DNA from: Helianthus annuus
Lineage: Eukaryota > Streptophyta > Magnoliopsida > Asterales > Asteraceae
Direction: 5' to 3'
Assembly (NCBI RefSeq): GCF_002127325.2
Contig: NC_035435.2
Span: 119,515,464-119,579,463 of the forward strand
DNA: 64,000 bases
In this document: positions 11,658-22,549 of the stretch, piece after piece
Numbering within the stretch: position 1 is the first letter of the stretch
Layout of the letters: every line of letters begins with the position of its first letter
Notes under the pieces: model-generated
Databases searched by the model: none
What the model was told of the DNA's origin: nothing
What the model saw: the letters and a program-made list of their open reading frames with translations, nothing else
Position numbers and translations under genes: made by a program

Positions 11658-14265
11658 CAGGGGCGGACCTAATATAGTCCGAGGCGTAGCCCGGGCTACG
11701 GCTCAACTTTTATCCGTTAGTGTAAAAAAAAAAATTTTTTCGATTTTTATACTTAGGACACCCCTCAACAACAACTAGGACACCCCTCAAAAAATTTTAC
11801 AAACTGAAATTAAGCCCAAAAAAATACTGATTATATTGGCCCAAATAACCTAATGATAGCCCAATACTAGTTAGCCCAAATAGTAACCCAAGTGCATTGG
11901 GCGGTTGCAGGGATAATCAAACGTCGGTCGAACAAAATTACAGAATTCGCAGGAGGTCCAGGAGAACTCACGAACTGAGGATTACAATCGAAGGAGAAGG
12001 ATTAAAAATTACATCGCAGAAGACTTGAAAAATCACATCGCAAAAGACTTGAAAAATTACTTGTCTCCTTCATCTCGCACATCGCACTTCGCAGCCGCAC
12101 CGCAGGTCAGGAGGATTAAGAATTACATAGCAGGAGGTTGTTTTTTTTAAGTTTCTTTATTGTTGAATTCTTTATTGTTGAATTGTTTATTGTTGAATTT
12201 AATTCTTTGTTTTTTTATTGTTGAATACTTGATTTCTTAGTTTTTTAATTGTTGAATTCATAGTTTTTTAGTTTCAGTTTCATAACTTTCTTTAGTTTTT
12301 TTATTTCTTTGATCAATTTTGTTAGTTTGTTTAATAAAGACTTTGATTGTTTGAACTTTGAATTGATGTGTGATTGTTTGAATTCTTTGAAGTGATGACG
12401 AAACCAAAATCCAAAAAAACAAGCTTTAATTGGGAACTTTTTCAAACGAAAATACGAAGAAATTAATGATGATGAAACAACTCCTCCGAATGTTGACGTT
12501 GATTCAAGTCCGAATGTTGATAATGATAATATCCAAGCAAATGATGGTGACGTTGATGCAAGTCCGAATGTTGATCAACCAAATGATGACGTTGATCCTA
12601 CAACTTCGATTCCAACAACACGAGGTATTATTGATTTGAATGATCTTCCTTCGGATCCATTTGATAGGCCACCTATTGCTAGTTATCACCCAAATCAAAT
12701 AGATGACATAAGAAGGTCGTATCTTGTTAAAGGGGCTTTTCAACCGCGTAGTCATAAGTTTCCTGTTAAAGACTGTTATGGAAAAAAAAGACGTTTTGTT
12801 GTTAGTTGGTTTAATAATTGTAGTTGGTTAGAGTATAGCATCAAAGCAGACAAAGTATAGTTGGTTAGAGTATAATGGGTTAAAAGCGTTGATTTTGAAA
12901 GATAACCCATCTGCACATTACATCCATTGTTTTGCTCATCAACTTCAGTTGGTTATAGTCGCTGTTGCAAAAAAACATACTGGTGTGAAAACTTTCTATG
13001 AATTCCTTTCCATGGTTGTCACTACGGTTTCAGCTTCTTGCAAACGAAAAGATATGTTAAGGGAGGAAAAAAAGGCTAGAGTGGAAAAAGAGATACTTGA
13101 AGGTGAAATTAAAACGGGTAAAGGATTAAACCAAGAGGTTTCCCTAGCACGAGTCGGTGATACGCGATGGGGTTCACATCATAGAACCATCATCAGTTTG
13201 CTTAGATTGTTTCCGGAAGTTGTTACCGTACTTCAATACGTTAAAGAAGATGGAGATTGCAGTCAACAACGGACAAATGCAAAAGGTATTCTATCCTATT
13301 TTAAAAAACTCGAGTTTGTTTTTTATATGCATTTGATGGGAGATATATTAAGTTACACAAATGCTCTTTCAAAACACCTTCAACAAAAAGGTAAAGATTT
13401 ATTAGAAGCGGCCAACTTGATAAATGGTACAAAACGAGCATTAAATGCCTTAAGACAAAATGGGTTTGAGCCGATGTTGGAAAAAGTGACTTCCTTTTGT
13501 AAAAAAATATGACATTACAATGTTGGACATGACGGAAAGTTATGGTAATCTAAGAAACCGAAAGAATGTCATTACAAATCGACATCATTTTGAAGTAGAC
13601 ATTTTTAATGAGGTTTTGGACATGCAAATTCAAGAATTAGGAAATCGATTTAGTGAGGTAACAACTAGTTTGATAAAAAATATGTCGGGTTTAAATCCTT
13701 CTAACGGTTTTTCTAAGTTTGACCCATCAAAGATATTAGCGTTTGCTAAGATGTACCCGGATGATTTTACTACACAAGAAATTGGGAGTCTTTTGGGTGA
13801 TATTGAGTCATTTCGTCACACAATAAGCGATGATGATAACTTTGAAGACTTGAATGGAATTAGTGATCTTGCGCGTGTTATGGTTGAAACGGGAACGCAC
13901 AATTCTTGCCCTACAGTTTATCGGGTAGTTAAGCTCGCTTTGCTTTTACCGGTGGCAACCGCAACCGTTGAAAGATGTTTTTCGAAACTGAAGCTTGTGA
14001 AGACGGATTTACGCAATCGAATCGGTCCAGAATTCTTGAACAATGCTATGGTTTGTGCGGTCGAAAAAGATTTTTTAAGTGAAGTAAAAGACGACGATGT
14101 GATGGAATGATTTCAAGCTATGAAAAAAAGAAGAGGACAAATTTATTAGGTATTTGTTTTACTTTATTTTATGTATTGTTGTTTTTTTTAATATTGTATG
14201 ATTGCACGGTAAAAAAATTTTTTTTTTTGGGATACCCCTGAATTAATGTTCTAGTTCCGCCACTG
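11658..14265 (+). mobile_element. hAT transposon with 8-bp target duplication
   Basis: The imperfect terminal inverted repeats are CAGGGGCGGACC at the left and GTTCCGCCACTG at the right. Both sides are flanked by TCTCCCGT (11650-11657 and 14266-14273), an exact 8-bp duplication diagnostic of hAT elements. The 2.6-kb element carries a deleted transposase gene and lies inside the LTR of the minus-strand copia relic. The open duplication and readable transposase remnants suggest a fairly recent insertion that can no longer move itself. Confidence 0.92.
12395..14110 (+). pseudogene. hAT transposase, internally deleted
   Basis: The ATG at 12395 opens a frame (MTKPKSKKTSFNWELFQ) that is shifted near 12430. 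The next frame reads YEEINDDETTPP, then an acidic repeat (SPNVD), then PSDPFDRPPIASYHPNQIDD and a Lys/Arg-rich end typical of the N-terminus of TTF-type hAT transposases. It ends near 12858. The sequence then jumps to the catalytic half: HCFAHQLQLVIVAVAKKH at about 12930, RVGDTRWGSHHRT at 13150, a stop at 13510, and the hAT C-terminal dimerisation region (LLLPVATATVERCFSKLK, 13950) to the stop at 14108. The middle of the catalytic domain is missing, so a deletion plus two frame lesions inactivate it. Confidence 0.85.
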
Positions 14266-14273
14266 TCTCCCGT

Positions 14274-16102
14274 ACCACCCTTAGCACCCTTCCACGACTT
14301 TACTGGTCTTCACCGTGTTGGTATTGTTTGCACTTCGACACTCCCTCTCAATACCAACACTCTTCAACCCGAGACACTATCGAAATTCAAACAACTTCTT
14401 CAGTTCTTCTTGCTTAACCCTTTGGTCAACACATCAGCTACTTGTCATTCGCTATCAATATACACCAACTCAACTTCTCCTTTCAAAACTTTCTCTCTTA
14501 CGAAGTGATAATGTACTTCAATATGCTTGGTGCGAACATGAAACATCGGATTTTCTGCCAATTGTATAGCCAAATTATTGTAAAAAAAACAGTTTTACTT
14601 TCTTCTTGACTTGTTGATTCTGATCTTGCACTAGCCTAACAAACCACACAATCTCATGCGTAGCTACTGCCATAGACCTATACTAGGCCTCGGTTGTTGA
14701 AAGTGACACCGTTGGTTGTCGTTTGCTACACCACGACACCGCGTTTTCACCAATAAAGAACACGTACCATGTGGTCAATCGTCTACTATCCGGTCACCGA
14801 CATAATCGGCATCACAGAAACCTCTCAACTCGAGATTTGACTCCCTCTTGAATTGAACACCGTATTCCATAGTACTTTTAACATACCGTAATACTCGTCT
14901 TGCTGCGAATACATGAGCTCGCTTAGGTTGTTCTATAAATCGACTTAACACCCCAACCACAAACGTTATATTGGGTCGGGTTAATGTAAGATATATTAAA
15001 CTTCCAATAATTTGTCGATATTCAGTTGGGTTTTCCACACCATTGCCATCTTCCAACCTTAGCTTTGTATTTACATCAATAGGAGTAGCTGCTTCCTTTG
15101 CATCCACCATACTGAACTTTAAAAGTAGTTCTCTGACATTACTTCTCTAATGTAAAATTAACCCATCGTTGCCATACTCAAAACCCAAGAACCTTCCAAG
15201 TCTTCCTAAGTCTTTAATATTAAAACGAGTTTTGAGATTTTGTTTTAACAACTCAATCTCGTCGTCCAGGTCACCCGTGATAATTAAATCATCGACATAC
15301 ACCAACACTAACACCACCTTATTGTGTTGAGTCTTAACGAATATGCTAGCATCGGCACTTGTATTTACAAACCCATTATGCTCGAGAAACTCCCTGATTT
15401 TTCCAAACCATGCGCGTGGAGACTGCTTTAATCCATACAATGCCTTTTTAAGTTTGCAAACATACCCGAGCTGCATGTTTTTCCCATACCCCATAAGTTG
15501 CTCCATAAAAATTGAGTGGTTTAAGTCGTTGTATAAAAACGTGTTATCGACGTCCATTTGCCACATATTCCAACCTTTTGTTAATGCGATGGCTAATATT
15601 ACACGAACTGTGGTGAGCTTTGCTATAGGACTAAATTTCTTTTCGTAATCGAGCCCATATTCTTGAGTAAACCCACGAGCACCTAAGCGTACCTACTTCC
15701 ATGAGACTAGTTTAAGGGGAGTGGGGGTGGTCACTAGTGATGAAATTCCATCACTCAAAAACATACAATCATGTTCCGTCATGTCAGCAACCACTATTCT
15801 ATCACTCACAAGCATTCTTTAGTGGCGGTGGTCATCACTAGTGATGGGATTCCAATGTACAAGTATTAATACACAATGTACGAGTCATACACATACAATC
15901 AACAATTCTTCAACGCGTGATATTATCAACGCGTTAAAGTTTCCATGCGTTATATATTGTGGTGGCGGCGGTGTGCTAAACTCCATCACAAGTGATAGAG
16001 TGTCCATAACGGACCACCCCCACTGGCCTAACACCCTCTGGTTTTGGCACTACATCCCAAGTCTCACTAGCTAGAGCATCTATCTCTTTTCCCATTGCAA
16101 CA
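14274..16102 (-). pseudogene. Ty1/copia reverse transcriptase-RNase H relic
   Basis: Read on the minus strand: KEIDALASETWDVVPKPEG (about 16030-16090), ARGFTQEYGLDYEK (15650), then reverse transcriptase with WQMDVDNTFLYNDLN, LYGLKQSPRAWF and the YVDD catalytic box (15147-15566). It continues with RQIIGSLIYLTLTRPNI and [10 protein letters not shown] (14775-15110), then RNase H (HVRTKHIEVHYHF, ADVLTKGL; 14400-14560). Several stops and shifts break it, and a Harbinger MITE (15716-16028) splits it. An LTR start (TGTCGAAGTGC) lies near 14340, and the LTR runs left across the hAT insertion to at least 11540. The 5' part is missing, cut off at the LTR starting at 16103. Confidence 0.85.
15716..16028. 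mobile_element. Harbinger/Tourist-type MITE, 313 bp
   Basis: The ends are GGGGAGTGGGGGTGGTC and GACCACCCCCACTGGCC, flanked by TAA on both sides (15713-15715, 16029-16031). A 3-bp duplication with GGGGGTGGTC-type ends is characteristic of PIF/Harbinger MITEs. It interrupts the copia reverse transcriptase between VVPKPEGV and the KLVSWK-like continuation, so removing it restores one reading frame. Internally, a GTGGTCACTAGTGATG block is partly repeated near 15830. Confidence 0.85.
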
Positions 16103-17376
16103 TGTAACACCTCGTGTCTAGTCATGTACTGATAGGTGTCCATACTCTCAAAAGTGCCTAAATATTGGATGAGAGTGACTATTTTTGCCAATTATTGAAA
16201 GTATGAATGTGGAGGAACTAAAAGTGTCAACATGCCAAACTTTTGTATTTGAGACCTCTTTACGGACTGCAAGCTTAAGAGCTTAAGGACCGCAGGCGCC
16301 TTTTTTGTGAATGACCATCGTATACGGACCGCAAGGTCATATACCATACGGTCCGCAAGGATATGGAAAACCATGTGCGCAGACTAGCTTACGGACCATA
16401 AGCTTATAACGTATACGGTCCGTAAGGACCTTGCTGGCAGATTGTTTGTTTGGAGCCCAAGTATTTGTGCATGTATGCCACCTATTCGAATTTCTAAGCT
16501 TCTTGGTTGCTTCTTAAACGTCCAACAACACTTGGAGTGATCCTAGATCACCTCCAACACCTGTCATCATCTCAAATCATGCATGTTCTTCAAGTATAAA
16601 TAGGTGTGTATGTTGCAACCATTTCACTTGCACCAATTCTTTAAATCACTCCTTCTCACTCTCTGGAGGTTCCTAATCCTAAAGGAGCATCCCACTGAGT
16701 TCTAATCGTTCTCTTGGACCACTTGTAAGTTCTTCATCCTTGCTCTTTCAGTTTATAGGCTTTAATTAGCCAAAAGTCAAGCAAAATTGACTTTTGCTTT
16801 GACTTTCGGTTTAGACCATTATGGTCTAGCCATTGTTCGAATCGAACATGGCTATATGATCGTAATTAGGTAGGTTTTAGTCCCTCAAAAGAGCACCTCC
16901 TGAAAATCACGTTAACTTGGTCAAAGTAATGATAATTAAAAATTCAAAGGGCAGATTTTCGTAAACTTTATAAAATAAACTTATAAATGTTATAACCCAT
17001 GTTTTTTACACTAAATCAGTTGGTTATTAATATTAGAACATGTATGAACATGTTCAGCCCGTCATTTCCAGTTTTAGTGTCGGTTCGCAACCAAAGTCGA
17101 GCAGTTTGACTTCTGCTTTGACTTTCAATTCTGACCCGATTTAGCAAAGTTAGCTACTGAATTTAAGTTGTATTATGATCACATTGTAATGTAGGATTAC
17201 CCTCTGAGGTTATACTACTTGATCATAATCAGATTCTGAGTTTTTACACAAGTTCCTATAATATGCCTATTTATGATCAAAATATCCTTTTTGTATAAAA
17301 CTTGGTTTTAAACAATGATGAACTTGAAAAATGAGTTACCTACTGATGTGTTATTATAATTAACATATTTTGGTAT
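16103..17376 (+). repeat. LTR of a Ty3/gypsy-like element, truncated
   Basis: It starts TGTAACACCTCGTGTC and has a TATA box (TATAAATA, 16595-16602) followed by a CT-rich leader. It is a relative, in opposite orientation, of the LTR whose start is at 61819. Both contain GTGGAGGAACTAAAAG-like early sequence and, further in, the GAACATGTTC...GGTTCGCAACC region with repeats of AGTCAAGC. An inverted pair CTTACGGACC / GGTCCGTAAG (16388-16426) and other TACGGWCCGCAAGG copies lie upstream of the TATA box. The 3' part ends where the foldback element begins. Confidence 0.65.
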
Positions 17377-18240
17377 TATAAACCTAAAAAATCAAAAAGA
17401 ATCAAAAAAATTCTAAAAAAAGTTATAAAATATGAAAAAAATTCTAAAAACTCAAACAAACATATTATAAAATAAGTTTCAAATTCAAAAAATGGCTATA
17501 TATTCCTCGTCCAGACGAATATATTTTCAAGTTTTATCTATTTTGTTGAGTGAATGTCCGTCTTAGTAATTTTTCTATCAATATATCTATTATATAATGG
17601 CTATTTTTTTCTTCATATTTTGATTAAGTGAGGACGTGTCATCTTTATGATAAAGTGAATTATCACTAAAGTAAATTATGTAACATAATGTAATTATTAA
17701 CTAAAGTAAATTATGTAACATAATGTAATTATTAGACTCACTCACTTTGGGGAAGTGGTAAGATGGTGAAACATGATAGTTATACAGTTTCATTTTCAGT
17801 CAGCATCTTGCTAGACTTTGATTTGTATTGTCTTTGGTTTTAGTGGTTCTATCTCATCATGACCACTCATTCCCTTAACAAAATAGATAAAACTTGAAAA
17901 TATATTCGTCTAGACGTGGAATGTATCGTCATTTTTTGAATTTGAAACTTTAAAATATGTTTGTTTGAGTTTTTAGGTTTTTTTAGATTTTTTAGATTTT
18001 TAGATTTTTTTTTAGTATTTTTAGAATTTTTTTTATTTTTTAGAATTCTTTTGATTTTTTAGAATTTTTTTTATTTTTACAATTTTTATGATTTTTTTTT
18101 ATTTTTTAGAATTTTTTTGATTTTAGAATTTTTTTTGATTTTGAGATTTTTTTTATGATTTTTTATCTTTTCGAATTTTTTTGATTTTTTAGAATTTTTT
18201 TGGATTTTTTAGAATTTTTTTTTATTTTTTAGAATTAGAT
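17377..18240. mobile_element. Foldback MITE with long A/T-rich inverted arms
   Basis: The segment at 17480-17570 (containing CGTCCAGACGAATATATTTT) is inverted at 17864-17950 with only a few mismatches. The arms extend outwards as A-rich (17380-17480) and T-rich (17950-18100) sequence. The roughly 300-bp loop holds a tandem duplication of about 37 bp (GTAAATTATGTAACATAATG, 17660-17735). No protein is encoded. Confidence 0.7.
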
Positions 18241-18489
18241 CAAAATGGCAATTAAAAAGATTTAAAATGAAAATCCCCAAAATACCCTTGGAAAAAAATG
18301 GGGTTTTGGATGTAGTTAGGGTATGTGATCAAAATAGCAACAAAGGTGAAAAGTCAGAGACCCAGTGGCGAAAAAAAAACTATTTGGACTAAAATGGCAA
18401 ATTTGGACAAATCTCAGGGACTAAAATGACAATTAACTTAAGACTTTGAGATAACTCTCTTTTAATATATTTCATTCCTAATAATCTCA
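18241..18489. repeat. Mutator-MITE-like terminal segment
   Basis: AAAATGGCAATT...GGACTAAAATGACAATTAAC resembles the 'first-person' ends of Mutator-like MITEs (compare GAGTTAACTGCCATTTTCGT at 40651). Only one end is recognised, so this is probably a fragment. Confidence 0.4.
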
Positions 18490-19465
18490 AAACACCTAGG
18501 TAGCGTTTAGTATGCAGGAATGAGAGGTGTAATGGAATGAACCATTGTGATGGAATGAAGAAAAGAGTGTTTGGTTGGTTGATTGAATGGAATCTTCCAT
18601 TCCAAAATTCATTCCATTCCTCAAAATCATTCTATCCGTCCCCCTTGTTTTTTTTTCCATTCCATTCCCTCTTCACCCTTCATTAACAACACCACAACCC
18701 ACCACCGTTGCTACCACACACCACCACCACCACCACCCACCACCGTTACTACCACACACCACCACCACCACCGTCACCCACCTCCCCTGCCACCCGCCAC
18801 CGGCGCTGCCACCACCTACCGCTGCCACCACCTACCGCCGCCACCCACCTCCGCCCTTACCACCCGCCACCGCCGCCACCCACCGTCGCCACTGCCACCT
18901 CCGATCATCACCACCACCCACCTTCGATCATCGCCACCACCATTGCCACTGCCACCTCCGATCATCGCGGCCACCCACCGCTGCCACCGCTATCAACCGC
19001 CGCCACCCACCGCCGCCACCGCTATCAACCGTCGCCACCCACCGCCGCCACCGCTATCAACCGCCACCACCCACCGCCACCACCGCTACCACCTCCGACC
19101 ACCGTCGTCGCTGTTACCACCTCCGACCACCCCTGCCACCACTATCGTCACCGCCGCCACCTACCTCCACCATCATCCACCACCACCGCCAACCACCGCC
19201 GCCGCTACAACTGACACCTGCCACCACGCCCCATCATCGCCCATCACTGACCACCGCCATCTGATTTTATTCCTTCATCTTTTTTCGCATACAAAACAAC
19301 AAAAAGTAATTGTTCATTCCATTCACACATGGTAACCAAACGAGACATGGAATGGTAATGATCAATTCCATTACCTCATCCATTCCATTACCTTGTCCAT
19401 TCCATTCCCCCGTCCATTCCATTTTCTCATCCATTCCATTACTCCATGTCAAATAGACCCCTAAA
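18490..19465. mobile_element. GGAATG-ended MITE filled with CCACCACCG repeat
   Basis: The outer parts are made of GGAATGG/CCATTCC repeats in opposite orientation (18520-18670 and 19310-19445), with ends resembling each other (GCGTTTAGTATGCAGGAATG at the left; the complement of GGTCTATTTGACATGG at the right). The interior at 18690-19260 is an imperfect CCACCACCG/CCGCCACC minisatellite that keeps three overlapping frames open as Pro/His/Thr-rich readings. These are not genes. Exact boundaries and target duplication are not resolved. Confidence 0.55.
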
Positions 19466-19636
19466 ACCATTATATAGGCTTTACATAAGTTGATGAAACT
19501 AGTAAATAATCTAACCACCCACTAACTTATTATCTACTACTAAACTAACAAAATAAAAGAAATGCATTAGATATAATTAAACTAAAATAATGTAAATGCA
19601 TGATGGACCAGTTACGTGCGTTTCATGGCACACATC

Positions 19637-20024
19637 AGGAGGATCACATATTCTTCTACAACAGGATTGAATATGTAAGTGACATCAAATCGACGACTAC
19701 GCAAGCAGATCAAACCATTGACCGAACCCACTTGAATTATCAGGAAATGAAAGCGAACTGCAGTAAGATGAAGATTAAGGGTCTTGACATGATCGAGCGT
19801 TAAATGGTGGTAATCAACTTCGTGATCCACTTCTACCAACTCTAGTATCGGGCCTGGATATACGTATTGATGAAACATTAGGCACGGAGGCGATCTTGAG
19901 AGTAGGTGTCGAAAACAAGATCGCGCCACTTTTTGCACACGCACTTGAAGCGGGTGATTTTTTTCACTGGAAGTCGAGATCAAACTTCGAGAATGACATT
20001 TTCAGGTAACACGCAGTCTTCCAT
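19637..20024 (-). pseudogene. F-box gene fragment, truncated and frameshifted
   Basis: This is a paralog of the gene at 8859-10031 in the same orientation. It starts with ATG (20022-20024) and reads MEDCVLPENVILEV, then meets a TGA where the intact gene has Leu. The F-box core FKCVCKKWRDLV is recognisable. About 20 bp around the FVDLHLS segment are deleted, shifting the frame. Homology resumes as LRSRRFDVTYIFNPVVEEYVIL and stops abruptly near 19637. The FBA domain is absent, so this is dead. Confidence 0.88.
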
Positions 20025-20117
20025 GGCATCAATATAGGGTTTGGTGGCTGGAGATATGCAGAAAGAACAATACTAAGAATATCTTTTGAGCCTGTTTTTT
20101 TAGCGTGTTAAACATTA

Positions 20118-20464
20118 GGGTATAGGGAGTGGTTAAACACTTTCAATAGGTAAACTTTCAAATCGACCAATCAAACAGTGTCACGTCATTTTACCTATTA
20201 TGTTTACCTAATGCTCAAAAACGTTGGCGGTGATTACACTTTGGAATAGGTAAACTATTTAAAAAGAAAAATGTGTGATTGGTTGAAAAGGCATGGACCT
20301 CACCACACACACCCCTCTCTCTCCCTTTCCCTCCCTCTCCCCGATTCGATGAGCTTTCACCGATTTCTCCCCCAAAATCGGTAATGTTGAACAGTAAAAA
20401 AACTTGGCGGTGGTCACCGATCGGTGCCAACCCACCTTTACCGCTCCACACCATAGCCCCTCCC
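20118..20464. mobile_element. Putative Tourist-like MITE
   Basis: TTA lies on both sides (20115-20117, 20465-20467). The ends GGGTATAGGGAGTGGT and ACACCATAGCCCCTCCC are roughly inverted. The interior has CCAATCAAACA / TGATTGGTTG-like inverted pieces. The size and TTA duplication fit Harbinger MITEs, but the end match is imperfect. Confidence 0.5.
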
Positions 20465-20467
20465 TTA

Positions 20468-21440
20468 GATAAACATCATAAGACTATTTTTTGAGCCCAA
20501 TAATATCCTTTTGAAATACACATAGAACTGTCTACAAGCGTTCTTTACTAGAAATAACCGCCCACTTTAAAGATACAAAATACACACATGCCGAAATAAA
20601 ATCAAACACAAATAAACATGGAAATAAAAAGAAAAGAAAATAAAACAAGCAAGAATTACAACATGGAAAAAAGAACTTTGTCGCATGCATGGAGATCCAA
20701 ACTAATCTTCTGAACCAGCGTACAACACTAGTTATACATCATCCTTAAACATAAGATATAGTAGATTACAATTTTTGTCACTTAGATGCACACCCACTAG
20801 CGCCATGTTTTTAAGTTTCTGGGTCAATTCATGTACGAGTAGTAAAACGGTTTTGAAACTGGTGGCGAACATTTAACGTGTGTTGAACCCTAAAGCTGAT
20901 TTCAAGCCTTCGGTGCTAATATGGTCTGAGTTAAATGGAAACGAGTTTTTAGGACATAATTAACCTTGTTCTGGGATAGTGGTTAGGTTAATTACGTGTT
21001 TTTCTAGTAATGGCTTCCTAAGCATACGAAAGTTGTAATTGTGTGAACTATATATGAATTAAATACAAGTGGTTAGGGGATGGTGTATGTCTGTATGATC
21101 AAGTGTTATGAGTTCAGTCGTCCATAAGTGATAATCAAATCGCATGCAACATGATCTCCTGATGTTCTCTAGCATTGCAACGCACTGCAATAGTACATAA
21201 CAATCCGAAAGGACTCGCAATACAAATTCTTCCCATATCCAATACTTAATATTTTGCACTATTTACACTCTCAAAGAACCCCAAATGATTTTCACATTAA
21301 AGTCTTGTCACAAGATCAATTGTGGCGAGTCTAATAGTATTTACCTGAGCATAAAACTCATGAAGAATATCCAGAGCAGAGCACGCGTTACATGAAACAT
21401 TGTTACAATGTCCTGTTACACTGTCACGTAGTGGTGAGGA
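20468..21440. other. Spacer, nothing recognised
   Basis: AT-rich sequence without a convincing ORF, terminal repeats or RNA gene. Short frames are open at random. Confidence 0.5.
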
Positions 21441-21444
21441 ATTA

Positions 21445-21834
21445 CGGTAGTGTTCGAATATGGGGCTAAAGACTTGGTCATGGTACATCATCACATATGG
21501 GGTTCTAGGAAGTGGAAAAAGGAGATTTATACGGTTATTCAAACAGCAATATGGTGTATTTGGAGAAATAAAAACGACATGGTGTTCAAACGTAAGCAAG
21601 CTCATGTCACAAGACTGATGGGAGATATTAAAACATTGGGATTTCTATGGCTTAGAAACCATTCTAAGTCCTTCGGGTTCACGTGCAAGTGGTGGTGCGA
21701 TTTAGATGTATTATGTATAGGTATTTGATTGTAATGGTGGTTTGTAAGTTGTTCTATAGCTAACGGTTGGTCGGCTGTCATGTTTGGTGTTTTAATAGAA
21801 GTGTTTTCCGTTGGTCGTTTGAAAAAAAAAAAAA
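21445..21834 (+). mobile_element. 5'-truncated LINE (L1-type) tail with poly(A)
   Basis: The 3' end of a LINE ORF2 reads WKKEIYTVIQTAIWCIWRNKND, then DIKTLGFLWLRNHSK and a stop at about 21726. It is followed by a 3' UTR of roughly 95 bp and an A13 tract (21822-21834). The W-C-I-W-R-N-K-N motif and FLWLRN-like ending are typical of the C-terminal part of plant LINE reverse transcriptase proteins. The 5' end is truncated at about 21445, as is usual for LINE copies. No target duplication was found. Confidence 0.8.
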
Positions 21835-22549
21835 GTATTCTGGCAAATTTAGGTGTAGAACAGAGAATGTGTGATTCAAAATAATAGTTGATTTTATCCA
21901 GACCTCTGCGCCTAACCCTTGGAAACATGTAAGGGATCAACCAACGTCAGGTCAAGGACACCTGAAAGGGACGAATCTAGCGTTACAGCAAACTGCTTAA
22001 TTACCCTCTCAAAAAAACTCCTACCGATTCTCACGCCTATGTGTGGTGGTCAGTTTCTGTGAGACTGCTGACCAATTGAAAACTTTCAGCAACAGAAGGC
22101 AAACCATGACGAGTTTTATATGTAAACGAGTTATTGCAAGTAAAAAAGCAAGACTGCAGGAACGATGATGTCATTTGCGCTGAATGAATATGCTGTACTC
22201 ATGGCAAATGTAACAATAGTGGCAGTCAGCTCTACTGATACAAGAAAATCAGTTAAGCATGTAAGTTTAATTGATGATGGTTTTTTCATAACGGAAGATT
22301 ATGAAAATGTTACATTTATCATACCGTATTATACAATACTAACACTTGGGTTAAAACATTTATAAATTATGTATTGTGAATCAAAATGTCACCCAATTGA
22401 TACTTATATAGACTAAAATACACGTAAAACCTCTCTAATTAGACAAATAAAAAGTTTCTGAGTGAGATATAAACAAAAGTCAAAGTTGATCAAGTTCTAT
22501 ATCTCTTGAAGCATTTCTTAATCCTTGCAATAGTAGATACACAAATGGA
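21835..22549. other. Spacer between LINE tail and F-box pseudogene
   Basis: No gene recognised. A 66-codon frame at 22165-22365 has no family resemblance and no supporting signals. The final 50 bp are the 3' flank of the F-box pseudogene. Confidence 0.45.

Noticed and set aside
12504..12755. Minus-strand frame over the hAT transposase N-terminus
   Set aside because: It is antisense to an acidic Asp/Asn-rich coding repeat that matches hAT transposases on the plus strand.
18583..19335. 250-, 225- and 168-codon Pro/His/Thr-rich frames
   Set aside because: Three overlapping frames stay open because the CCACCACCG minisatellite has no stops. It lies inside a MITE and shows no domain.
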